A stretch of DNA of 64,000 bases, taken from assembly GCF_020873915.1 (NCBI RefSeq), contig NZ_JAHWGP010000031.1:1-64000 (forward strand). The letters run 5' to 3'. Below the pieces are notes generated by a model. It saw nothing but the letters and a program-made list of their open reading frames with translations. It searched no databases and had not been told where the DNA came from. Shown here one piece after another: positions 9,478 through 18,224 of this stretch (within the stretch, counting starts at the first letter, position 1; each line of letters opens with the position of its first letter). The stretch is from Streptomyces sp. DH5. GTDB lineage: Bacteria > Actinomycetota > Actinomycetes > Streptomycetales > Streptomycetaceae. The position numbers and the translations under genes are program-made.

Positions 9478-11271
9478 ATGCGCCCCACCCTCCCCCGGCC
9501 CCGCTCCCTCGCGGGCCAGCTCTTCGCCATGCAGGCCGTGCTCATCGCGGTCGTCGTGGCCGGGTACGCGCTGTTCAGCTACGTCAGCGACCGCAGCCAG
9601 GCCGAGGAGGCGGCGGGCCGCCAGGCCACCTCGGTGGCCCTGTCGGTCGCCGACTCCCCGTCCGTGCGAGAGGCGATCCGTACGCCCGACCCGTCGGCGG
9701 AGCTCCAGCCGTACGCGCTGGCCGTGGTGCGCGACGCCGACGTCGACTTCGTGACGATCATGGACCCGCGGGGCATCCGCTGGACGCATCCCGACCCGGC
9801 CCAGATCGGCCTGGTCTTCCAGGGCCACACCGCCCCGGCACTGAAGGGCCGCACCTTCACCGAGACCTACACCGGCACGCTCGGCCCCTCGGTCCGCGCG
9901 GTCACCCCGGTCCTGGACGGCGAGCGGATCGTCGGGCTGGTCAGCGCCGGCATACGGGTCGAGGAGATCAGCCAGCGCGCCCGGGAGCAGCTCACCGCGC
10001 TGCTCGGCGTCGCGGCCGGCGCGCTCGGGCTCGGCGCGGTCGGCACGTACGTCATCAACGCCCGGCTGCGGCGTCACACCCACGGAATGAACGCGGCCGA
10101 GCTCAGCCACATGCACGACTACCATCAGGCCGCGCTGCACGCCGTGCGCGAGGGACTGCTGATGCTGGACGGGCAGTACAGGGTGGCGCTGATCAACGAC
10201 GGCGGCCGGGAGCTGCTGGGCGTGGACCAGGAGGAGGACGTGGTGGGCAGACCGGTCACGGAGCTGGACCTTCCGGCGCCGCTGACGGGCGCGCTGCTCG
10301 CCTCGGAGCCCCGGGTGGACGAGGTGCACCTGACGGCGGACCGGGTGCTGGTGGTGAACACCTCGCCGGTCACCGGGGGCCAGCGGCGCGGCTCGGTGGT
10401 GACCCTGCGGGACGTGACCGAGCTGCAGTCGCTGATGGGTGAGCTGGACTCCGAGCGCGGCTTCACGCAGGCGCTGCGGTCGCAGGCGCACGAGGCGGCG
10501 AACCGGCTGCACACCGTGGTCTCGCTGATCGAGCTGGGCCGGGCCGAGGAGGCCGTGGACTTCGCGACGGCCGAGCTGGAGCTGGCGCAGGCGCTCACCG
10601 ACCAGGTGGTGGCCGCGGTGAGCGAGCCGGTGCTCGCGGCGCTGCTGCTGGGCAAGACGGCCCAGGCCAACGAGCGGGGCGTGGAGCTCGTGGTGTCGCC
10701 CGACAGCCGCCTCGACGACGGTCTGCTGCCGGACTCTCTTCCCGCCCGGGACCTGGTGACCATCCTCGGCAACCTGATCGACAACGCCGTGGACGCGGCG
10801 CAGGGCGGGATACGGCCCCGGGTGACGGTGACGGCACTCACCGCGGACCCCTCGCGGCTGATCCTGCGGGTGTCCGACACCGGCCCCGGGGTGGACCCGG
10901 AGCGGACGGAGGAGGTCTTCCGGCGCGGCTTCACCACCAAGCCGTCCGGGCCCGGCGGGCGGGGCCTGGGCCTGGCACTCGTCCGGCAGGCGGTGACACG
11001 GCACGGCGGGGCGCTGTCGGTGGCCTCCGGGGAGGAGGGCGGCGCGGTGTTCGAGGTGCGGCTGCCGCTCGCCCGTGACACCGGCCGGGGCCGGCGCGCC
11101 CCGTCCGGTGTCGTCGATGCCGCCGGCACCCGTCGGGAGGGCGGCGTCCCACCGGACCCGGGGGTCTCCGTCCCGGGGAACACCGCCACCCGCCGGGCCG
11201 CCCCGCACGGCACCCCGGCAAGGAGCGCCGCCGGGGACACGGTCGCCGGCGGTCCGGGAGGCGCCGTATGA
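9478..11271 (+). CDS. CitA/DcuS-type sensor histidine kinase
   Basis: A 597-residue kinase. TM1 (about residues 12-32), an extracytoplasmic PDC/CitA-type sensor (35-175) with RGIRWTHPDPAQIG and AVTPVLDGERIVGLVSAGI typical of dicarboxylate sensors, TM2 (180-200), a PAS domain (215-320), an HPK5 phosphoacceptor box QAHEAANRLH (His338) and an HATPase domain with NLIDNAVDAAQ. About 65 residues beyond the ATPase domain are Gly/Pro/Ala/Arg-rich and unusual. The divergent dctA implies a C4-dicarboxylate or citrate ligand. ATG 9478 follows a weak GGCGGG site. Confidence 0.88.
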   Translation: MRPTLPRPRSLAGQLFAMQAVLIAVVVAGYALFSYVSDRSQAEEAAGRQATSVALSVADSPSVREAIRTPDPSAELQPYALAVVRDADVDFVTIMDPRGIRWTHPDPAQIGLVFQGHTAPALKGRTFTETYTGTLGPSVRAVTPVLDGERIVGLVSAGIRVEEISQRAREQLTALLGVAAGALGLGAVGTYVINARLRRHTHGMNAAELSHMHDYHQAALHAVREGLLMLDGQYRVALINDGGRELLGVDQEEDVVGRPVTELDLPAPLTGALLASEPRVDEVHLTADRVLVVNTSPVTGGQRRGSVVTLRDVTELQSLMGELDSERGFTQALRSQAHEAANRLHTVVSLIELGRAEEAVDFATAELELAQALTDQVVAAVSEPVLAALLLGKTAQANERGVELVVSPDSRLDDGLLPDSLPARDLVTILGNLIDNAVDAAQGGIRPRVTVTALTADPSRLILRVSDTGPGVDPERTEEVFRRGFTTKPSGPGGRGLGLALVRQAVTRHGGALSVASGEEGGAVFEVRLPLARDTGRGRRAPSGVVDAAGTRREGGVPPDPGVSVPGNTATRRAAPHGTPARSAAGDTVAGGPGGAV

Positions 11272-11951
11272 CGGGACAGCCCATCCGTGTGCTGGTGGTC
11301 GAGGACGACCCGGTCGCCGCCGACGCCCATGTGATGTACGTCGGCCGGGTGCCCGGGTTCGTCGCGGTCGGCAAGGCGCACACCGGCGCGGAGGCCCGCC
11401 GGGTGCTGGAACGCACGCCCGTCGACCTGCTCCTCCTCGACCTGCACCTGCCCGACGTGCACGGCCTCCAGCTGGCCCGCTCCCTGCGGGCGGCGGGCCA
11501 CCACGCCGACGTGATCGCGGTGACCTCCGCCCGGGACCTCGCCGTCGTGCGCGAGGGGGTGTCGCTCGGGGTGGTGCAGTACGTGCTGAAGCCGTTCACG
11601 TTCGCGACCCTGCGGGACCGGCTGCTGCGGTACACCGAGTTCCACGCGGCGGTGGGCGAGGCCAGCGGGCAGGACGAGGTGGACAGGGCGCTGGCGGCCC
11701 TGCGCGCCCCCGGTCCTGCCGCCCTGCCGAAGGGGCTGAGCGCACCCACCCTGGAACGGGTCACCGTGGCCCTGCGCGACGCCGGGGAGGGCCTGACGGC
11801 CACCGGTGTCGCGGAGGCGGTCGGCATCTCCCGCATCACCGCCCGGCGCTACCTGGAACACCTGGTGGACGCGGGCCGCGCGGCCCGGCGCCCGCAGTAC
11901 GGGACGGTGGGGCGGCCGGAGCTCCAGTACCGGTGGGTGAGCGGAGGCTGA
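11268..11951 (+). CDS. CitB/DcuR-family response regulator
   Basis: A 227-residue regulator with receiver domain (acidic pair EDD near residue 11, phospho-acceptor Asp58 in LLLLDLHLPD, Lys in VLKPF) and a C-terminal helix-turn-helix (GVAEAVGISRITARRYLEHL) characteristic of the CitB group. Its ATG overlaps the kinase stop (ATGA), so the pair is co-translated. Predicted target is the dctA promoter and its own operon. Confidence 0.9.
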   Translation: MTGQPIRVLVVEDDPVAADAHVMYVGRVPGFVAVGKAHTGAEARRVLERTPVDLLLLDLHLPDVHGLQLARSLRAAGHHADVIAVTSARDLAVVREGVSLGVVQYVLKPFTFATLRDRLLRYTEFHAAVGEASGQDEVDRALAALRAPGPAALPKGLSAPTLERVTVALRDAGEGLTATGVAEAVGISRITARRYLEHLVDAGRAARRPQYGTVGRPELQYRWVSGG

Positions 11952-11989
11952 ACCCCCCGGGGTCCTGGGCGGTCGGTTCGCGCCGGGCG

Positions 11990-12100
11990 CCTGCGGGCGC
12001 GAGTTCCCGACCGGATCGTCGAGCACTTCTGGACGGCGGTCGAGGGCGCGCGGCTGACGGGGCGGGCACCCCGGGAGTTCCTAGCAGGCCGCCTCGCCGC
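11990..12100 (+). pseudogene. Possible gene fragment, plus strand
   Basis: One plus-strand frame reads VPDRIVEHFWTAVEGARL and then TGRAPREFLAGRLAALVHGR. It has protein-like composition but no start codon, ribosome site or recognisable family. It runs into the opposite-strand pseudogene, so it is likely a truncated remnant. Weak evidence. Confidence 0.3.
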
Positions 12101-12398
12101 CCTCGTCCACGGGCGCGTCGACGTCGACCGCGTAGCCGGCTCCGGTGGTGAGGTCGGGGCGGCTTCCGTGGCCGTCCTCCGCCAGGCGCTCGGCGGTGAG
12201 GAAGACGACCCGCAGGGCCATCTCCTACTTGAGGAAACACAGACCGTCGTCGGGGACGGCCCCGGGGTCCGGGGTCCACCCGTCCCGTACCGCCGCCGTC
12301 CGGTAGTGCGCGGCCACTTCGGCCCGTGTCCCGGGGAAGGCGTAGGTCCGGTCGGCGTACACCGTGACATCGCCGCTGTCCGCCCGGCAGCTCTGACC
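12081..12398 (-). pseudogene. Remnant of a small conserved protein gene with in-frame stop
   Basis: Read on the minus strand, one frame encodes CRADSGDVTVYADRTYAF..., an in-frame TAG (12227-12225) after DDGLCFLK, and then EMALRVVFLTAERLAEDGHG... to a TAG at 12083-12081. Both halves share frame and high third-position GC. There is no start codon or ribosome site at the 5' end. It appears to be a 5'-truncated, stop-interrupted gene. The family is unrecognised. Confidence 0.55.
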
Positions 12399-12412
12399 TC
12401 TGAGAGGACCCC

Positions 12413-12604
12413 ATGCCCGACATCACCTGGGAAGACCCCTTCTGCGCCGAGGGCAACAACTGCTTCCGCATAGGCACCGACCCCCGAGGCAACGCCTCTA
12501 TCGCCGTCGCCGGCCAGGAGGACCACCACCTCACCGACACCCGCGAAGCCCTCCGCACCCTCATCCGTGACATCAAGGCAGGCAAAGCAGACCACCTGCT
12601 CTGA
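12413..12604 (+). CDS. Small DUF397-like protein
   Basis: A 63-residue protein beginning MPDITWEDPFCAEGNNCFRIG. The W...C.....NC pattern near the N-terminus and the AxRxLIxDIKAG C-terminus resemble DUF397 proteins, which are typically paired with an XRE regulator and linked to Streptomyces development. No XRE partner is adjacent. A GAGAGG ribosome site lies 4-9 bp upstream of ATG 12413. Function cannot be assigned. Confidence 0.6.
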   Translation: MPDITWEDPFCAEGNNCFRIGTDPRGNASIAVAGQEDHHLTDTREALRTLIRDIKAGKADHLL

Positions 12605-12695
12605 CTCCCGCCCCTCCACCTCACCACGCGCCGCTCCCCTCACCTTCGAGAGCGCACAAGCAGAATTTTCCTACCAGCGGTGCTACGTTTCAGAC

Positions 12696-12938
12696 ATGAG
12701 CTCTCACGCCGCCTCCCCCACACCGGAGCGGGCCGGCAAGCGGTCCGTCTCCCTGCCGCAGTCGTTGATAAAGGAGGTCGAGGTCCGGACCGGGAAGTCC
12801 GGGTTCTCGGCCGTCGTCTCCGAGGCACTGGAGCAGTGGCTTGCCATGGCCAAGCTGCGCGAGGCCGTCGAGGCCGACGAGCGCGAGTTCGGGCCGGTCA
12901 GCGACGAGGCGATGAGGCGGGCGGAATCCGAGTGGTGA
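12696..12938 (+). CDS. Ribbon-helix-helix antitoxin (VapB-like)
   Basis: An 80-residue protein with an RHH-type DNA-binding segment (KRSVSLPQSLIKEVEVRTGKS then GFSAVVSEALEQWL) and an acidic C-terminus expected to wrap the toxin. The PIN-domain gene overlaps its stop codon (GTGA), the typical antitoxin-toxin arrangement. A -10-like TACGTT (12684-12689) is 6 bp before the ATG, so the mRNA may be leaderless. Confidence 0.8.
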   Translation: MSSHAASPTPERAGKRSVSLPQSLIKEVEVRTGKSGFSAVVSEALEQWLAMAKLREAVEADEREFGPVSDEAMRRAESEW

Positions 12939-13381
12939 GCAAACGTCTCAAGGCCAGGGTGCAGGCCGGAGGCACTCTCGTGCTGGACGCCCAGGGCCTG
13001 TTCCTGTATGTCGACGGTGACGACGGGATGCGAGCCCGGATCAAGTCCGCCGAGCAGAACGGTCGCAGGGTGGCGCTGTCCGCTCTCACGCCGCTCGAGG
13101 TGCGGCGCTCGGGGCAGCAGGGCAAGCGCCTCGCGTTCCTGTTGTCCCGGCTGGACACCAGGGCCGTCGACGACAGCGTCCTCGAGACGGCCGGCCGCCT
13201 CCTGGACGCGACCGGCCTGGACGGTCACGAATGTCTGGTGGACGCCGTCGTCGTGGCCACCGCGGCACTGTGCACACCGCCCGTCCGCCTTGTGACGTCC
13301 GACAGATCACACATACCGAAGCTGTGTGCCGCCGCCCTGGACCTGCCGGGACAGCCCTCGATCGGCGTCATCACGGTGTGA
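12935..13381 (+). CDS. PIN-domain ribonuclease toxin (VapC-like)
   Basis: A 148-residue PIN-fold protein. The conserved acidic residues are visible in order: Asp in VLDAQGLF, Glu in LTPLEVRR, Asp in ECLVDAVVVATA and Asp in LVTSDRSH. It would be a Mg2+-dependent RNase neutralised by the preceding RHH protein. Starting at GTG 12935 overlaps the antitoxin by 4 bp. All catalytic positions are present, so the toxin should be active. Confidence 0.8.
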   Translation: MSKRLKARVQAGGTLVLDAQGLFLYVDGDDGMRARIKSAEQNGRRVALSALTPLEVRRSGQQGKRLAFLLSRLDTRAVDDSVLETAGRLLDATGLDGHECLVDAVVVATAALCTPPVRLVTSDRSHIPKLCAAALDLPGQPSIGVITV

Positions 13382-13443
13382 GTGAGCGCAGGTGGCCCCC
13401 ACCACTGAACGGGACACTGTCGACGAATCCCACCACCGTTCGG

Positions 13444-13511
13444 TGATGGGAGCGTTTCTCCCGCCGAAACACCGTATAAGCGGCGTCACGCCTGGAGAAA
13501 CGCTCCCATCA
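13444..13511. repeat. 18-bp perfect inverted repeat around a nested hairpin
   Basis: TGATGGGAGCGTTTCTCC (13444-13461) and its exact complement (13494-13511) flank 32 bp. The 32 bp contain a further CGCCG/CGGCG stem and the AT-rich GTATAAG. There is no T-run. It lies between the convergent toxin gene and pfkA. It may be a strong bidirectional terminator or the residue of a small mobile unit. Confidence 0.75.
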
Positions 13512-13605
13512 TGCTGCTGGCGCGGGGGACTGAGCGGCCGTCCGACGGGTTCGCCGACGGCATCCGCTCAACGGTTCGGGGCCACCCCTCGGGCGGCAGT
13601 ACCGC

Positions 13606-14631
13606 CTAGAAGACCGACTCCGCCTCGTCCATCCGGTCCCCCGGGACCGTCTTCAGCTCGGTGACCGCCTCCGCCAGCGGCACCATCACGATGTCCGTGC
13701 CGCGCAGCGAGGTCATCTTCCCGAACTCGCCCCGGTGCGCGGCCTCCACCGCGTGCCAGCCGAAGCGGGTGGCCAGGACGCGGTCGTACGCCGTCGGCAC
13801 GCCGCCGCGCTGGACGTGGCCGAGGATGACCGGCTTGGCCTCCTTGCCGAGGCGGCGCTCCAGTTCGTACGCCAGCGCCGTGCCGATGCCCTGGAAGCGC
13901 TCGTGGCCGAACTTGTCGATCTCGCCCTTGCCGTAGTCCATGGTGCCGTCGGCCGGGTGGGCGCCCTCGGCGACGCAGATCACCGCGAACTTCTTCCCGC
14001 GGGCGAAGCGTTCCTCGACCATCTTCACCAACTGGGCCGGGTCGAAGGGGCGTTCGGGCAGACAGATGCCGTGGGCGCCGGCGGCCATGCCGGACTCCAG
14101 GGCGATCCAGCCCGCGTGCCGGCCCATGACCTCGACGACCATGACCCGCTGGTGGGACTCGGCGGTGGTCTTCAGGCGGTCCATCGCCTCGGTGGCGACA
14201 CCGACGGCGGTGTCGAAGCCGAAGGTGCGGTCGGTGGAGGAGATGTCGTTGTCGATCGTCTTCGGCACGCCGACCACCGGCAGGCCCGCCTCGGACAGCA
14301 TGTGCGCGGCCGTCAGCGTGCCCTCGCCGCCGATCGGGATCAGCGCGTCGATGCCGAAGTCGCGGATCATGTCCGAGGCGTTCTCGCAGGCCTCGCGCAG
14401 CCGGTCGCGCTCCAGCCGGGAGGAGCCCAGTATGGTCCCGCCCCGGGCCAGGATGCCGCTGACCGCGTCGAGGTCGAGGGCGCGGTAGCGGCTGTCGAGC
14501 AGGCCCGAGTAGCCGTCCTCGAAGCCGATGACCTCGTCGCCGTAGTTGTCGATCGCGCGGTGCACGACCGACCGGATCACTGCGTTCAGGCCGGGGCAGT
14601 CGCCGCCTGCGGTGAGAACTCCGATACGCAT
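13606..14631 (-). CDS. pfkA: ATP-dependent 6-phosphofructokinase
   Basis: A 341-residue group-III-type phosphofructokinase that makes fructose 1,6-bisphosphate in glycolysis. Visible are the N-terminal TAGGDCPGLNAVIRS loop, GGEGT at the phosphoryl-donor site (a Gly rather than the Asp of PPi-dependent enzymes, favouring ATP), the catalytic TIDND and MGRHAGWIA. ATG 14631 follows AGGAGA 9 bp upstream. Transcription is divergent from pta-ackA. Confidence 0.93.
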   Translation of the reverse strand: MRIGVLTAGGDCPGLNAVIRSVVHRAIDNYGDEVIGFEDGYSGLLDSRYRALDLDAVSGILARGGTILGSSRLERDRLREACENASDMIRDFGIDALIPIGGEGTLTAAHMLSEAGLPVVGVPKTIDNDISSTDRTFGFDTAVGVATEAMDRLKTTAESHQRVMVVEVMGRHAGWIALESGMAAGAHGICLPERPFDPAQLVKMVEERFARGKKFAVICVAEGAHPADGTMDYGKGEIDKFGHERFQGIGTALAYELERRLGKEAKPVILGHVQRGGVPTAYDRVLATRFGWHAVEAAHRGEFGKMTSLRGTDIVMVPLAEAVTELKTVPGDRMDEAESVF

Positions 14632-14834
14632 CGCGCTGTGTCTCCTGGTCCGTGTCGATACCGGGTGAGCCAGTCCCGATTGTTTCATGCTCCCCAGGGC
14701 GGCGCCGACGCCGGACAGGCGGGCGTCCTAGCCAGCGCCAGGGGTATTGTCAAGAGGGATCCGCTCGCCTCTGTGGGCGATTTTTGTGGCCTTGACGTTG
14801 ACTCTTGCGGCCCCCGACGAAACGGAGAGCACGC

Positions 14835-16943
14835 GTGACCCGCAGCGTGTACGTGACCGGCATCGACCGCGGCGACGGCCGTCAGGTCGTCGAACTCGGG
14901 GTCATGGAGCTCCTGACCCGGCAGGTCGACCGGGTGGGCGTGTTCCGTCCCCTGGTGCACGACGGCCCGGACCGCCTCTTCGAACTGCTGCGGGCCCGCT
15001 ACCGGCTCACCCAGGACCCGGCGACCGTCTACGGCCTCGACTACCACGAGGCGTCCGCCCTCCAGGCGGAGCAGGGCACGGACGAACTCGTCTCCACCCT
15101 CGTCGAACGGTTCCGCCGGGTCGCCCGCGACTACGACGTCGTGCTCGTCCTCGGCACCGACTACGCCGACACGCAGTTCCCCGACGAACTGGCGCTGAAC
15201 GCGCGGCTCGCCAACGAGTTCGGCGCCTCGGTGATCGGCGTCGTGGGCGGCCGCAGGCAGACCGCCGAATCGGTGCGCGCCGAGACCCGCAACGCCTACC
15301 GCGCCTACACCACCCTCGGCTGCGACGTGCTCGCCATGGCCGTCAACCGGGTCGCCCGCGAGGACCGTGACGAGATCGCCGAGCGGCTCGCCAACCGGCT
15401 CCCGGTGCCCTGCTACGTGTTCCCCGACGAGCCGGCGCTCTCCGCCCCGACCGTCTCGCAGATCGCGCACACCCTCGGCGCGAAGGTGGTGCTCGGCGAC
15501 GACTCCGGGCTCGCCCGCGACGCGCTCGACTTCGTCTTCGGCGGTGCCACCCTGCCGAACTTCCTCGCCGCGCTCTCCCCCGGCTGCCTGGTGGTCACCC
15601 CGGGCGACCGCGCCGACCTGGTCGTCGGCGCGCTGGCCGCGCACAGTTCCGGCACCCCGCCGATAGCGGGGGTGCTGCTCACCCTGGACGAGGTGCCAGG
15701 CGAGCGCGTCCTCACCCTCGCCGACCGGCTCGCCCCCGGCACCCCGGTGCTCTCCGTGCCGGGCACCAGCTTCCCCACCGCCGAGCAGCTGTTCTCCCTG
15801 GAGGGCAAGCTGAACGCGGCCACCCCGCGCAAGGCGGAGCGGGCGCTCGGCCTCTTCGAGCGGTACGCCGACACCGCGGAGCTCACCCAGCGGGTCTCCG
15901 CGCCCAGCAGCGACCGAGTCACCCCGATGATGTTCGAGCACAAGCTGCTCGAACAGGCCCGCTCCGACCTGCGCCGGGTCGTGCTCCCCGAGGGCACCGA
16001 GGAGCGGGTGCTGCACGCGGCGGAGGTGCTGCTGCGCCGGGGGGTGTGCGAGCTGACCCTGCTCGGCGACGTCGACCAGATCCGCAAGAAGGCCGCCGAC
16101 CTCGGCGTCGACCTCGGCGACACCCAGCTGATCGACCCGGCGACCTCTCCCCTGCGGGACTCCTTCGCCGAGCAGTACGCGGTGCTGCGCGCCCACCGGG
16201 GCGTCACCGTGGAGCTGGCCTACGACGTCGTCTCCGACGTGAACTACTTCGGCACCCTGATGGTGCAGGAGGGCCTCGCCGACGGCATGGTGTCGGGTTC
16301 GGTGCACTCGACGGCCGCGACGATCCGGCCGGCCTTCGAGATCATCAAGACGCGGGAGGACGCGGGGATCGTCTCCTCGGTCTTCTTCATGTGCCTGGCC
16401 GACAAGGTCCTCGTCTACGGCGACTGCGCGGTCAACCCCGACCCGGACGCCGAGCAGCTCGCCGACATCGCCGTGCAGTCGGCGGTCACCGCCGCGCGGT
16501 TCGGGGTCGAGCCGCGGATCGCGATGCTGTCGTACTCCACGGGCACCTCCGGCTCCGGCGCCGACGTCGACAAGGTGCGCACCGCCACCGAACTGGTGCG
16601 CTCGCGCCGGCCCGACCTGCGGATCGAGGGGCCGATCCAGTACGACGCGGCCGTGGAGCCGTCGGTCGCGGCGACCAAGCTGCCGGGCTCGGAGGTGGCC
16701 GGTCAGGCGACCGTGCTGATCTTCCCCGACCTGAACACCGGCAACAACACCTACAAGGCCGTGCAGCGCTCGGCCGGGGCGATCGCCGTCGGCCCGGTGC
16801 TCCAGGGTCTGCGCAAGCCGGTCAACGACCTGTCCCGGGGCGCCCTCGTCCAGGACATCGTCAACACCGTCGCCATCACGGCGATCCAGGCCCAGTCACC
16901 GGTCACCTCCCCGGCCCCCAGCGAGAAGGCAGCCGCCCAGTGA
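14835..16943 (+). CDS. pta: Phosphate acetyltransferase (long form)
   Basis: A 702-residue enzyme converting acetyl-CoA and phosphate to acetyl phosphate. The N-terminal P-loop-like/BioD-like domain (1-200) and DRTGG domain (about 215-325) precede the catalytic PTA_PTB domain (370-690), with GLADGMVSGSVHSTAATIRP and SYSTGTSGSGADVDKV. This is the long regulatory form. GTG 14835 follows ACGGAG. It overlaps ackA by 4 bp, so the two enzymes form one acetate/acetyl-phosphate operon, divergent from pfkA. Confidence 0.93.
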   Translation: MTRSVYVTGIDRGDGRQVVELGVMELLTRQVDRVGVFRPLVHDGPDRLFELLRARYRLTQDPATVYGLDYHEASALQAEQGTDELVSTLVERFRRVARDYDVVLVLGTDYADTQFPDELALNARLANEFGASVIGVVGGRRQTAESVRAETRNAYRAYTTLGCDVLAMAVNRVAREDRDEIAERLANRLPVPCYVFPDEPALSAPTVSQIAHTLGAKVVLGDDSGLARDALDFVFGGATLPNFLAALSPGCLVVTPGDRADLVVGALAAHSSGTPPIAGVLLTLDEVPGERVLTLADRLAPGTPVLSVPGTSFPTAEQLFSLEGKLNAATPRKAERALGLFERYADTAELTQRVSAPSSDRVTPMMFEHKLLEQARSDLRRVVLPEGTEERVLHAAEVLLRRGVCELTLLGDVDQIRKKAADLGVDLGDTQLIDPATSPLRDSFAEQYAVLRAHRGVTVELAYDVVSDVNYFGTLMVQEGLADGMVSGSVHSTAATIRPAFEIIKTREDAGIVSSVFFMCLADKVLVYGDCAVNPDPDAEQLADIAVQSAVTAARFGVEPRIAMLSYSTGTSGSGADVDKVRTATELVRSRRPDLRIEGPIQYDAAVEPSVAATKLPGSEVAGQATVLIFPDLNTGNNTYKAVQRSAGAIAVGPVLQGLRKPVNDLSRGALVQDIVNTVAITAIQAQSPVTSPAPSEKAAAQ

Positions 16944-18151
16944 GCCCCTCCCGTGTCCTCGTCCTCAACTCCGGCTCCTCCTCGGTGAAGTACCAGCTGC
17001 TGGACATGGGCGACAGCAGCCGGCTGGCCACCGGGCTGATCGAGCGGATCGGCGAGCGTACCTCCCTGGTGCGGCACACCCCGCTCGCGTCGGGCGGGGA
17101 GCCCCGGGAGCGGACCGGTCAGGTCGCCGACCACGACGCCGCCCTGAAGGCGATGGCGGGGGAACTGGCCGCCGACGGCCTGGGACTGGACTCCCCCGAG
17201 CTGGCCGCGATCGGCCACCGGGTGGTGCACGGCGGGATGCACTTCACCGAGCCGACGGTGATCGACGACCGGGTGCTGGCCGAGATCGAGCGGCTGATCC
17301 CGGTGGCACCGCTGCACAACCCGGCCAACCTCACCGGCATCCGCACGGCCATGACGCTGCGCCCCGACCTGCCGCAGGTCGCCGTCTTCGACACCTCCTT
17401 CCACACCACGATGCCGGAGTCGGCCGCCCGGTACGCGATCGACGTGAAGACCGCCGACGAGCACCGCGTCCGCCGCTACGGCTTCCACGGCACCTCGCAC
17501 GCCTACGTCTCCCGGGAGACCGCGAGGCTGCTGGGGAAGGCGCCGGAGGAGGTGAACGTCATCGTGCTGCACCTGGGCAACGGGGCGTCCGCCTCGGCCG
17601 TGCGCGGCGGGCGCTGCGTGGACACCTCCATGGGGCTGACGCCCTTGGAGGGGCTGGTGATGGGTACGCGGTCCGGGGACATGGACCCGGCCGTCATCTT
17701 CCATCTGATGCGCGTCGGCGGAATGTCCGCCGACGAGATCGACACCCTCCTCAACAAGAGGAGCGGTCTGGTCGGACTGTGCGGTGACAACGACATGAGG
17801 GAGATCCGGCGCCGGATCGACGAGGGCGACGAACGGGCGAAGCTCGCGTTCGACATCTACATTCACCGTCTGAAGAAGTACATCGGCGCCTATTACGCCG
17901 TTCTCGGACGGGTGGACGCGGTGGCCTTCACCGCCGGGGTGGGTGAGAACGCCGCCCCGGTCCGGGAGGCGGCCGTGGCGGGCCTGGAGGGCATGGGCCT
18001 GGCGGTCGACGCCGGGCGCAACGCGGCACGCGGCGGCGGGGCCCGGCTGATCTCGCCCGAGGGCGTGCGGGTGGCGGTCGCGGTGGTGCCGACGGACGAG
18101 GAAATGGAGATCGCACAGCAGACCTACGCACTGGTCGGAAAGGACAACTGA
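16940..18151 (+). CDS. ackA: Acetate kinase
   Basis: A 403-residue ASKHA-fold kinase that interconverts acetyl phosphate + ADP and acetate + ATP. Signatures are LNSGSSSVKYQLL at the N-terminus, GFHGTSHAYV, GNGASASAV and FTAGVGENAAPVRE near the C-terminus. The GTG start overlaps the pta stop (GTGA). Length is typical. Confidence 0.95.
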   Translation: MSPSRVLVLNSGSSSVKYQLLDMGDSSRLATGLIERIGERTSLVRHTPLASGGEPRERTGQVADHDAALKAMAGELAADGLGLDSPELAAIGHRVVHGGMHFTEPTVIDDRVLAEIERLIPVAPLHNPANLTGIRTAMTLRPDLPQVAVFDTSFHTTMPESAARYAIDVKTADEHRVRRYGFHGTSHAYVSRETARLLGKAPEEVNVIVLHLGNGASASAVRGGRCVDTSMGLTPLEGLVMGTRSGDMDPAVIFHLMRVGGMSADEIDTLLNKRSGLVGLCGDNDMREIRRRIDEGDERAKLAFDIYIHRLKKYIGAYYAVLGRVDAVAFTAGVGENAAPVREAAVAGLEGMGLAVDAGRNAARGGGARLISPEGVRVAVAVVPTDEEMEIAQQTYALVGKDN

Positions 18152-18183
18152 GCAGGGACTTTCTCATTTGTATCTTCCGCCAG

Positions 18184-18197
18184 ACGGAATATTCCGT
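18184..18197. promoter_or_regulatory. 14-bp perfect palindrome in the pyk promoter
   Basis: ACGGAATATTCCGT is a perfect palindrome centred about 34 bp before the pyk start codon. The -10 TAGGAT (18213-18218) is 6 bp from that codon, so the palindrome covers the -35 zone. It is a likely operator for a carbon-metabolism regulator whose identity is unknown. Confidence 0.6.
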
Positions 18198-18224
18198 AGC
18201 GAAACAAACGGATAGGATCGCCCC

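Noticed and set aside
12168-12473. 101-codon plus-strand open frame over the decayed gene
   Set aside because: It is the complement of the minus-strand remnant, which has the better coding composition. It has no start signal.
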